NCBI RefSeq assembly: GCF_019511605.1
Contig: NZ_JAEUAV010000022.1
Location: 1-64,000, forward strand
Source: Paraburkholderia phenoliruptrix
GTDB taxonomy: Bacteria; Pseudomonadota; Gammaproteobacteria; Burkholderiales; Burkholderiaceae
Length of the DNA: 64,000 bases
Direction: 5' to 3'
Of this stretch, positions 7,842-14,980 are shown piece after piece (the first letter of the stretch is position 1; every line of letters starts with the position of its first letter). The notes beneath the pieces were generated by a model. It did no database searches. It saw only the letters and a list, made by a program, of their open reading frames with translations, and was not told where the DNA came from. The position numbers and the translations under genes are program-made.

Positions 7842-9422
7842 CTAGCGCTTCGCTTGCGCAGCCTCCCGGTCTTCCTTCAAACGGAACACAGCCACTGCGT
7901 CGTTCAGTTCGCGGCTCTGCTGTTCGAGCGACACGGCCGCAGCGGATGCCTCCTCGACGAGCGCCGAGTTGTGCTGCGTCACTTCTTCCATCTGCGTCAC
8001 GCTCGCGTTGACGAGCTCGATGCCCGCGGTCTGCTCGCTCGAAGCGAGACTGATCTCGGTCATGATGGCGCTCACGCGGCGCACGGCCTCCACCACTTCT
8101 TGCATCGTCGTGCCCGCGTGCGCGACCAGCGTGCTGCCGTCATTGACCTTGACGGTCGAGTCGCCGATCAGCTCGTTGATCTCACGCGCCGCGGCGGCCG
8201 AGCGCTGCGCCAGATTGCGCACCTCGGAGGCGACCACCGCGAAGCCGCGCCCCTGTTCGCCCGCGCGGGCCGCTTCGACAGCCGCGTTCAACGCAAGGAT
8301 GTTCGTCTGAAACGCGATACCCTCGATCACAGCCACGATTCCGGCGATACGGTTCGAGCTTCCGGAAATCGCATCCATGGTTGCCACCACCTGATCGACC
8401 ACCTGCCCGCCGCGCGACGCGATTTCGGAAGCGCCGCTCGCAAGCTCGACGGCGCGACGCGCATTGTCGGCATTCTGGCGGACGGTGGCGGTCAACTGCT
8501 CCATGCTCGCCGCCGCCTGCTGCAACGAGGCCGCGTGCTGCTCCGTGCGCGCCGACAGATCGACACTGCCGCCCGCAATGGCGCGCGCGTCCTGCACGAT
8601 CGCCTCGGTACTTGCGCGGACTTTCTGGACTGTCTGCACGAGGCTGTTCTGCATGCCTTTGAGCGCATCCAGCAGATAGCCCATTTCGTTATCGCGCTGC
8701 ACTGCGATTGCGCCCGTCAGGTCGCCGCCCGCGATACGGCCGAAATGATCGACCGCCATGTTGATCGGCTGCACGATGGCGCGCGCGAGCGTGCGCTGCG
8801 CGAGCACGCCGATGCACAACGCGACGCCGCCGGTTATGCCCAGCGCCCACAGCATCACGCGAAAACGGGCTTCGGCGTGCTCGAAGCGCGCTTTCTGGCG
8901 TTGCACCTGATAGTCCTCGAGCGCGGTGAGCGCGGCCTGATAGTCGGCAAACAGCGCGGCGGGCGCTTCGCGCTGCGTGGTGAGAAAGTCGACGAGGTTG
9001 TCGTCGTCGAGCTGCTTGAGCGCCAGTTGCAATACCTGCGCAAAGAGACGCTGACGCTTTGCGGTCATTGCCTCGAGAAGCGGCTGCTCGATGCTGTCGG
9101 GCGCATGCAGCGCGCGGTAAGCATCGAGCTCGCGGTTGCTCGCGTCAAGCAGCACATGTAGTTGCGCGATGGCCTCCTTGGCCGGCTTGCCCGCGCTGAT
9201 GATCTGCTCCGTTTCGCCAAGGCCGCCGCGCAGTTGCAGAAGCCGCTCGGAGCTCGTCTTCAGATGCAGCAGCGACGCGGTGTCGTCCTGATACATATCG
9301 CGCAGCGCGCGGCTGCTGTCGTAAAGCCCGGCAATGCCGGCCACGATGACCAGCATCAGCAGCAGCGTGTAACCGGCGATCGTCGCGGCCAATCCGCCGC
9401 GGATGGTGATGTGTCTGCGCAT
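7842..9422 (-). CDS. Methyl-accepting chemotaxis protein
   Basis: A 526-residue receptor. Transmembrane segment 1 spans residues ~12-34, a four-helix-bundle-type periplasmic domain follows to ~185, segment 2 is near 190-212, and a HAMP domain follows. The signalling tip EGIAFQTNILALNAAVEAARAGEQGRGFAVVASEVRNLAQRSA identifies it as an MCP. The ligand cannot be told from sequence. The C-terminus lacks an obvious CheR/CheB-tethering pentapeptide. The MRRHITIRGG start at 9422 gives the usual short cytoplasmic N-terminus; no good ribosome binding site is visible. No other che genes are nearby. Confidence 0.93.
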   Translation of the reverse strand: MRRHITIRGGLAATIAGYTLLLMLVIVAGIAGLYDSSRALRDMYQDDTASLLHLKTSSERLLQLRGGLGETEQIISAGKPAKEAIAQLHVLLDASNRELDAYRALHAPDSIEQPLLEAMTAKRQRLFAQVLQLALKQLDDDNLVDFLTTQREAPAALFADYQAALTALEDYQVQRQKARFEHAEARFRVMLWALGITGGVALCIGVLAQRTLARAIVQPINMAVDHFGRIAGGDLTGAIAVQRDNEMGYLLDALKGMQNSLVQTVQKVRASTEAIVQDARAIAGGSVDLSARTEQHAASLQQAAASMEQLTATVRQNADNARRAVELASGASEIASRGGQVVDQVVATMDAISGSSNRIAGIVAVIEGIAFQTNILALNAAVEAARAGEQGRGFAVVASEVRNLAQRSAAAAREINELIGDSTVKVNDGSTLVAHAGTTMQEVVEAVRRVSAIMTEISLASSEQTAGIELVNASVTQMEEVTQHNSALVEEASAAAVSLEQQSRELNDAVAVFRLKEDREAAQAKR

Positions 9423-9824
9423 GGGCTTGAGACCGGGCGGGCAACGGCCACGCGGGCTGCCTTGCCGGTCCGTTCCTCCGGATAGCAAAGATCGGGCTGT
9501 GAAAGGAATGACGGGTCGAAAACCGACTCACAGCTTTACGGCAGGCGCGGTGCCGCGCAGTTGCGGCAATGCGACGTGGATAACGCCGATTGCGACATGC
9601 ACGCGCTGCGAGTGGCCTCGGCGAGGGATGTGAACCGGTCGGGCATGGCCCGCGATGGCATGTGACCAGATGAAATGGGACGTTCGCGGACACAGTGAGC
9701 GGCACACTGAGCGGACACTGAGCGACGACGGGTCAATCGCACCGATTCGGGATTAATATCGAACGCTCGCCCATTTGGGCATCGGCATCATTCTTCAACG
9801 TCGGCCGCAGCCGTCTGTCCGCGC
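9423..9824. other. Divergent intergenic region
   Basis: This 402-base region lies between the chemotaxis receptor and the EamA transporter and should hold both promoters. Around 9690-9725 the phrase ACTGAGCG(GAC) recurs three times. No gene was found. Confidence 0.4.
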
Positions 9825-10667
9825 ATGCTCAGCTATACCGGTGGTCTCGTTCTCTTCGCAGCCCTGCTGCATGCAAGCTGGAACGCGTTGCTGCACGGCA
9901 ACCGCGACCGTTTTCTGTCCATAACATGGATGAGCGTCGCCATCGCGGCGGTCAGCACGCTTATCGTTGCGTTCCTGCCGTTGCCGGACGCCGCTGCATG
10001 GCCGTATGTCGTCGCATCGGGGCTCGTGCATATCGGCTACAACGCGAGTCTGGTATACGCGTACCGCCGCGGCGATCTGGCGCAGGCGTATCCGGTTGCG
10101 CGGGGCTCGTCGCCGCTGCTCGTCGCGCTCGGCGCGGCGCTGTTCGCGCACGAGCTGATCGGCCCGCTGCACGCGCTCGGCATAGCGATGATCTGCGGCG
10201 GCATCATCTCCATCGCTCTGCAAGGGGGACGCGTGTCGCGCGCGGGCGTGCTGGCCGCGCTGACCACTGGCGCGACCATCGCGCTGTACACGGTGATAGA
10301 CGGCATCGGCGTGCGGCTGTCCGGCGGCAAGGCGCTCGCCTATACCGCGTGGATGTTCCTGTTCTACTGGCTGATGCCGGTGCTGTTCGTCGCACGACGC
10401 GGCCTCGCGGAGCTGTGGACCCCGCTGCGTTCGACGCCGGGCGCGGTCGTTTCGTCGCTCGGGGGCGGGCTCGTGGCGGTCGGGGCGTACGGCATCGTGA
10501 TCTGGGCGATGCAGTCCGGTGCAATGGGCACCGTGTCCGCATTGCGCGAGACCAGCGTGGTGTTCGCGGTGCTGATCGGACGCCTGTTCCTCGGCGAAAC
10601 GGTGACCGGCAAGCGCTGGCTCGCCTGCGTGGTGGTCGCGGCCGGCGCGGTGTGTCTGGGGCTGTGA
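9825..10667 (+). CDS. EamA/DMT-superfamily transporter
   Basis: A 280-residue membrane protein with about ten hydrophobic helices in two homologous halves, as in the drug/metabolite transporter superfamily. The YPVARGSSPLLVALGAALFAHE and SALRETSVVFAVLIGRLFLGE blocks are the paired EamA signatures at the ends of each repeat. Such proteins export small metabolites; the substrate is unknown. The ATG at 9825 lacks a clear Shine-Dalgarno sequence but gives the expected short N-terminus. Confidence 0.88.
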   Translation: MLSYTGGLVLFAALLHASWNALLHGNRDRFLSITWMSVAIAAVSTLIVAFLPLPDAAAWPYVVASGLVHIGYNASLVYAYRRGDLAQAYPVARGSSPLLVALGAALFAHELIGPLHALGIAMICGGIISIALQGGRVSRAGVLAALTTGATIALYTVIDGIGVRLSGGKALAYTAWMFLFYWLMPVLFVARRGLAELWTPLRSTPGAVVSSLGGGLVAVGAYGIVIWAMQSGAMGTVSALRETSVVFAVLIGRLFLGETVTGKRWLACVVVAAGAVCLGL

Positions 10668-10744
10668 AGGCTGGCGCTGGCGGGCGGTGAGCGCTGAGTG
10701 GCGGCTTTGGGGTGTTGGACCGTGAGGGCTGTCAGCTGGGGCTT

Positions 10745-11015
10745 GCGGTCTGGGGCTTTCGGCTCGCGCTTCGGCTCGGGCTTCCGGTTCGGGCTCGCGC
10801 TTGGGGCTCGGGCTTCGGGCTTCGGGCTCGGGCTTCGGGCTCGGGCTCAGGCTTCGGGCTTCGGGCTTCGGCTTCGGGCTTCGGCTTCGGGCTTCGGCTT
10901 CCGGCCTCGGCCTCCGGGCTCGGGCTTCGGACTTGGTCTTGCGGCTTGGCCTTGAGCCTGAGCCTTGAGCCTGAGCCTTGAGCCCTAGCTTCAGGCTTCA
11001 GGCTTCACGCTTCGG
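10745..11015. repeat. Low-complexity repeat island (GGGCTTC / GGGCTC units)
   Basis: About 270 bases made almost wholly of alternating GGGCTTC, GGGCTC and CGGCTTC phrases, followed by GAGCCTGAGCCTT repeats. One strand is strongly G/C/T with hardly any A. All frames stay open and give Gly/Phe/Leu-rich nonsense peptides, which I do not regard as genes. It fills most of the 452-base gap between the EamA gene and the convergent DUF5666 gene. Confidence 0.85.
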
Positions 11016-11119
11016 ACCTCAGACCTGGAACCGCGCCTTCACCACCAGCCCCCTCACTCCAAATCTTAGGCCCTCGCCGAAGCCCAAGCCCAAGCCCGCC
11101 TACCTACGACCTCACCACT

Positions 11120-11734
11120 TCACATCGGCGGCACGACACCGTCTTTTTCAACCACCACGCGCTGAGCGACATACGCGCCCTGCGACGCCGGCGTTGCCAC
11201 GACGAACACCTTCTTGCCCGGCGTGAGATCGGTGCGCGCAGCCGGCGCGAAGGTCACGACGGGCACGTTCGGTGGCACCGTCACTTCGTTGCTGCCGCCC
11301 TTGTACGAGAGCTTCAGGTTGCGGCCGCTCGTGCCCTGAACCACGGTGTCGACGTTTGCATTCGTCATCGTGCTGTTGGGGCCCAGGTCCCAGCTATAGT
11401 GGCCCTCGCCCGTGCCGCGCGCGGCTTCCGGAAATACCACCACTTCCGTGGCAGTGAGCTTGCCGTCGGTGCCGGTGGTCGCGGCCGTGCCGACGAACGA
11501 ACCCGGCTTGATATCGGAAAGCTGCATCGACTTGACCGCCGACACGGCGACGGCCGGCTTCAGTTCGATCGACACCGTGTCGCCACTGCGGCGATGCACC
11601 TTCAGCACGTCGCCGTCGAGCGAAACGATGTCGCCGCGAATGCGCGACGGTTTGGCGGCGGGCGTCTGTGCGAGCGCGGCACCGGCAAAAGCCAGCGTCG
11701 CGAGGGTGATGCCGAGTTTCAGGCGAATAGACAT
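11120..11734 (-). CDS. Exported DUF5666-like protein
   Basis: A 204-residue protein with a signal peptide (MSIRLKLGITLATLAFAGAALAQ, cleavage near AALA-Q). The mature part has small beta-rich repeats such as RIRGDIVSLDGDVLKVHRRSGDTVSIEL and GSFVGTAATTGTDGKLTATEVVVF, typical of DUF5666 proteins, whose function is unknown. The ATG at 11734 has GGAG upstream at good spacing, so the in-frame ATG at 11749 is less likely. It is the only gene between two repeat islands. Confidence 0.75.
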   Translation of the reverse strand: MSIRLKLGITLATLAFAGAALAQTPAAKPSRIRGDIVSLDGDVLKVHRRSGDTVSIELKPAVAVSAVKSMQLSDIKPGSFVGTAATTGTDGKLTATEVVVFPEAARGTGEGHYSWDLGPNSTMTNANVDTVVQGTSGRNLKLSYKGGSNEVTVPPNVPVVTFAPAARTDLTPGKKVFVVATPASQGAYVAQRVVVEKDGVVPPM

Positions 11735-11759
11735 GAATGAACGCTCCATGAGAAACGGT

Positions 11760-11960
11760 TATGGGACTGCAAACGCGGACTGCATGCGGACTGCAAATGC
11801 GAACTGCAAATGCGAACTGCAAATGCAGACTGCAAAACACGCACCGCGGAAGAAAAAACAGCAAAACACGGACTGCAAAGAAGCCAACTGCAAAAACACA
11901 AACCGAAAAAGAGGAACCGCAAAAAAAGAACCGCAAAACCGGCACGGCAAAGCAATACCA
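11760..11960. repeat. A-rich degenerate repeat (ACTGCAAATGCGA units)
   Basis: The phrase ACTGCAAATGCGA is repeated head-to-tail at 11790-11830 and decays rightwards into GAACCGCAAAA and AACTGCAAAAACAC variants. The plus strand is strongly purine-rich. It fills the space between the DUF5666 start and the molybdoenzyme stop, so it is in the leader of the former or the trailer of the latter. Confidence 0.8.
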
Positions 11961-11992
11961 CCTCGCCGCGCACGGCAAATGAAAGCCGGCAA

Positions 11993-12784
11993 TCAGGAAC
12001 CGCCGAACCAGTTATAGCCCTGGTTCTCCCAGTAACCGCCCGGATAGTCGTTGGTCACACTGATCGCGACGATATGCTTCGGGTTCTTGTACCCGAGCTT
12101 GGTGGGAATGCGCAGCTTCATCGGGAAGCCGTACTTCGGCGGCAATGTCGCGCCGTCGTAGCCGAGCGTGAGCTGCGTCTGCGGATGCAGCGCGGTCGGC
12201 ATGTCGATACTGGTCCAATAGTTGTCCGCACAATGCAGCGACACGTATTTGGCCGTTATATCGGCCCCCGCTAGCTTGAGGAACTCGGAGAAGCGCACGC
12301 CGTCCCAGCGGCCAATCGCGCTCCATCCTTCAATGCAGATATGCCGCGTGATCTGGCTCTCCTGCGGCAGCGCGCGCAGCTCGTCGAGCGTCCACACGCG
12401 CTTGCCGTTCGCGAGTCCGCTCACCTGCAGCCGGTAGCTCGCGGCATCGACCTCGGGCACGTCGTCGATGTCGTAGAACGCGTTGAAGGGAAACGGCCGC
12501 GTGATCATCGACTCCGCGTACGTCGGCGCCAGTGTCTTCGGACTGAAGAGCAGCGCCTGCACGTCGTCGTTGAACGACGACATCTTGCGCAGCATCGTGT
12601 TCACTGACTTGTCGTTCGAGAGATCGCAGCCCGACAACAGCGCGATCCCGCCCAGCGTGAGAATGCGTTGGCCGAGCAGGCGGCGCGCCGGATTTTTCAG
12701 CTCGCCGCGTGCGTCCTTGATGATGGTCTGCGCATGTGAAACCGCGAACGCACTGGGTTTTCCGGATTTGTTGGGTAAGGTCAT
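11993..12784 (-). CDS. MsrP-like molybdopterin-dependent oxidoreductase
   Basis: A 263-residue protein of the sulfite oxidase/MsrP (YedY) fold. ITRHICIEGWSAIGRWDGVRFSEFL contains the conserved cysteine expected to ligate molybdenum, and TKLGYKNPKHIVAISVT lies in the C-terminal cofactor pocket. Near the N-terminus, ARRLLGQRILTLGGIALLSGC combines a twin-arginine-like pair with a lipobox (LLSGC), so the enzyme may be exported and possibly lipid-anchored. Its ATG lies 2 bases after the stop of the cytochrome b gene, so the two form an operon, reminiscent of MsrP with its membrane haem partner. The true substrate is unknown. Confidence 0.85.
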   Translation of the reverse strand: MTLPNKSGKPSAFAVSHAQTIIKDARGELKNPARRLLGQRILTLGGIALLSGCDLSNDKSVNTMLRKMSSFNDDVQALLFSPKTLAPTYAESMITRPFPFNAFYDIDDVPEVDAASYRLQVSGLANGKRVWTLDELRALPQESQITRHICIEGWSAIGRWDGVRFSEFLKLAGADITAKYVSLHCADNYWTSIDMPTALHPQTQLTLGYDGATLPPKYGFPMKLRIPTKLGYKNPKHIVAISVTNDYPGGYWENQGYNWFGGS

Positions 12785-12786
12785 GA

Positions 12787-13380
12787 TCAGCGCCCCCGAA
12801 TCATTACGAGAAGCGAGCGCGGCACGAGCGCCACCATCGCCAGATGCACGACGAAGAACGCGACCAGCACGCTCATCGCAGAGAAATGCACGACTCGCGC
12901 GTTGTCGTAGCCGCCCATCAGCGTGCGCAACAGCGGGAACTGCACAGACTTCCAGATCGCGAGCCCCGACAGAATCACAAGCGCGATATCCACAATCACT
13001 ACGAGATAGGCGAACTTTTGCACCGCGTTGTAGCGCGACAGGTCCTCGTGCCCGAGCTTGCCGCGCAACGCGGCGCTCAGGTCGCTCGCGAGCGAGCGCA
13101 AGCTCACCGGCAGCAGTTTTTGCCGCAAGCGGCCCGAAGCGAGATTGAGCCCGACGTAGACGATGAAATTGGCGACCAGCAGCCACATGACCGCGAAGTG
13201 CCATTGCAACGCACCGCCGAGCCAGCCGCCCAGCGTAATGGCCGACGGAAACCGCCAGTCCGCGAAGATCGGCGACGCGTTGTAGATCTGCCAGCCGCTC
13301 GTCACCATCAGCATGACGGCGAGCGCATTGATCCAGTGTGAGATGCGGACCCAGGCGGGTTGAATCTTCGTGTAACTCAA
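12787..13380 (-). CDS. Cytochrome b561/b6-type membrane electron donor
   Basis: A 197-residue membrane protein with four to five hydrophobic helices. RISHWINALAVMLMVTSGWQIY provides the first haem-ligand histidine, LQWHFAVMWLLVANFIVY another, and RVVHFSAMSVLVAFFVVHLAMV the last pair, as in di-haem cytochromes b of the Ni-hydrogenase/b561 group. It probably passes electrons from quinol to the molybdoenzyme encoded directly downstream. The start is a TTG at 13380; no better ATG exists before helix 1. Confidence 0.85.
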   Translation of the reverse strand: MSYTKIQPAWVRISHWINALAVMLMVTSGWQIYNASPIFADWRFPSAITLGGWLGGALQWHFAVMWLLVANFIVYVGLNLASGRLRQKLLPVSLRSLASDLSAALRGKLGHEDLSRYNAVQKFAYLVVIVDIALVILSGLAIWKSVQFPLLRTLMGGYDNARVVHFSAMSVLVAFFVVHLAMVALVPRSLLVMIRGR

Positions 13381-13737
13381 GGCGGCCTCGTGGTGGATAG
13401 CTGCAAAAAAATTGGCACTGTCATGGGCGTAAACAGCGCTTGTAGGCAGCTATTCCATTGCATGAGCAATTTATTTCGGGGCCGGGCGTCGAGCGTCCAG
13501 ATCGGGCCACCGGCCTATCGGCCAATCGGCTAATCCCGCAACCCGCCAATCCCCCAATCGGCTAATCGGCCAATCCCCCCAATCGCCCGACCGGTCAATC
13601 GGCGGACGATGCGCACGAACACACGGACAAAGACTATTGGATTTCTCTAGAGTTGATGGATCGCCGGCCAGTGCCGGCCGGCGAAGCCGCGCCGACTCCC
13701 GGCGCGGACTCACTCAAGGACCAAAGGAAAAACCACA
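13381..13737. repeat. Intergenic region with CAATCGG low-complexity repeats
   Basis: Between 13498 and 13612 the phrases CCAATCGGC, CTAATCGG and CCAATCCCCC recur many times. The rest holds the promoter region and leader of the acyl-ACP-reductase-like gene. No gene was found. Confidence 0.75.
13662..13683 (+). promoter_or_regulatory. GC-rich hairpin in the leader of the signalling operon
   Basis: CGCCGGCC at 13662-13669 pairs perfectly with GGCCGGCG at 13676-13683 around a 6-base loop. It lies about 55 bases before the ATG at 13738 and has no T-tract, so it is not a canonical terminator. It may shape the 5' leader of the mRNA. Confidence 0.5.
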
Positions 13738-14952
13738 ATGGGAACGTCTCTTTACAACCAACCATCAATTGCCGGCGACATGCACAGCAGCTCGATACTG
13801 CGCCCGGCCGGTGCGCCGCTCACGCTCAAACACACGATTCACCCCGAGCAGATTCGCGACAATCTGCCGGCGGGCCAGGGTGGCATAGGCTTTCTCTTTC
13901 ACGCTACGGACTGGGAGACGCTTTCTTTCTCCTTTCACAACGTCAAGACCCGCAACGCGTCATTCGAGGAAGAGCTCTGGCGCACCAGTCCTTTCATTGC
14001 CTCGCCGATCTATCTCGGCTCGCAGATGATCGGCGCCAACATTGCGTGCCCGGTGCCGCTCGAGCTTTGGCTCGGCAGCCCGCGCGGCATCAAGCGGTTT
14101 CGCGAAACGCAGTTTTTCCCCGCGCTGGAACTGGCAAAGCAGGCGGGCCTGAACATGGTCGCGATGGGCGCCTCCACGCCATACGCCTGCAACTATGGAG
14201 CGCTGCCCCGGCAGACAAAGCCGCCGCATATCACGACGGGCCACGCGGCCACCGCGGCCATGCTGAAAGACTGGGCGATTCACTGCTGCAACGAGCTCGA
14301 CCTCGAATTCGGCAACATGAAGCTCGCACTCTTCGGCGCGGCGGGACGGCTCGGCACGACGGTAGCCAAGTACCTGCTCTACAAGGAAACGCCGCGCGAA
14401 CTGGTGCTGATCGACCTGCCGGACAAGATCAACCTGCTGGCGGATCAGGCCCGCGAGCTGATGGCGGCCGACCTGCTCGGACACACCAAAGTGTCGGTCC
14501 ACACCTTCAGCCCCGAGAAGCCCTTGCCGCAGTTCGACGGCGCGATTCTCGCGAGCAGCACCAGCGTGCCTTATCTGACGGCTGCCGACCTGAAACGGGC
14601 CCGCTTCTGGATCGACGACTCCCACCCGCGCGCCGCGAGCGTGGAGGCGGAACTCGCGTCGCGCGGACATACGCTATATATTGAATGTTTCGCGCGCGGC
14701 CCGGCCGGTCTCGATTCGCGCTTTCCGTTCAGGCTGCCGAGCACGCGCGACTGCTATACCTGTTTCGCCGAGGGCTATGCCGCCTGGCAGGAAGGTATCG
14801 CTTCCGACTTCATCATCGGCAGCCCGCCCGTATGGTCCGTCTCCTATACTCATGGCCTGTTGAAAAAGTACGGATTCTCGGTCGGACCTTTTCACGGCAA
14901 GGACGGCTCGGCGATCAACCACGATCTGGGCGTAACCGCAAATATGAATTAA
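13738..14952 (+). CDS. Acyl-ACP-reductase-like NAD(P)-binding enzyme, putative signal synthase
   Basis: A 404-residue protein that I align by eye with cyanobacterial long-chain acyl-ACP reductase (AAR). Shared features are FFPALELAKQAGLNMVAMGA (~residues 125-145), HITTGHAATAAML, a Rossmann loop GAAGRLG starting at residue 200, then ELVLIDLPDK, WIDDSHP, and CYTCFAEGYA. C342 in CFAE matches the cysteine implicated in AAR thioester chemistry. AAR makes fatty aldehydes from acyl-ACP; this protein may make a fatty aldehyde or a related lipid signal. AAGGAAA precedes the ATG. The stop lies 28 bases before a CqsS-type sensor kinase gene, strongly suggesting an operon. A general saccharopine-dehydrogenase-like reductase is the alternative. 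Confidence 0.75.
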   Translation: MGTSLYNQPSIAGDMHSSSILRPAGAPLTLKHTIHPEQIRDNLPAGQGGIGFLFHATDWETLSFSFHNVKTRNASFEEELWRTSPFIASPIYLGSQMIGANIACPVPLELWLGSPRGIKRFRETQFFPALELAKQAGLNMVAMGASTPYACNYGALPRQTKPPHITTGHAATAAMLKDWAIHCCNELDLEFGNMKLALFGAAGRLGTTVAKYLLYKETPRELVLIDLPDKINLLADQARELMAADLLGHTKVSVHTFSPEKPLPQFDGAILASSTSVPYLTAADLKRARFWIDDSHPRAASVEAELASRGHTLYIECFARGPAGLDSRFPFRLPSTRDCYTCFAEGYAAWQEGIASDFIIGSPPVWSVSYTHGLLKKYGFSVGPFHGKDGSAINHDLGVTANMN

Positions 14953-14980
14953 CCGGGTCGTCAATGTCACTGGAGGCCAG

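Noticed and set aside
10698..10981. Gly/Phe/Leu-rich small open frames in the GGGCTTC repeat island
   Set aside because: Open only because of the repeat; no ribosome binding site or family match.
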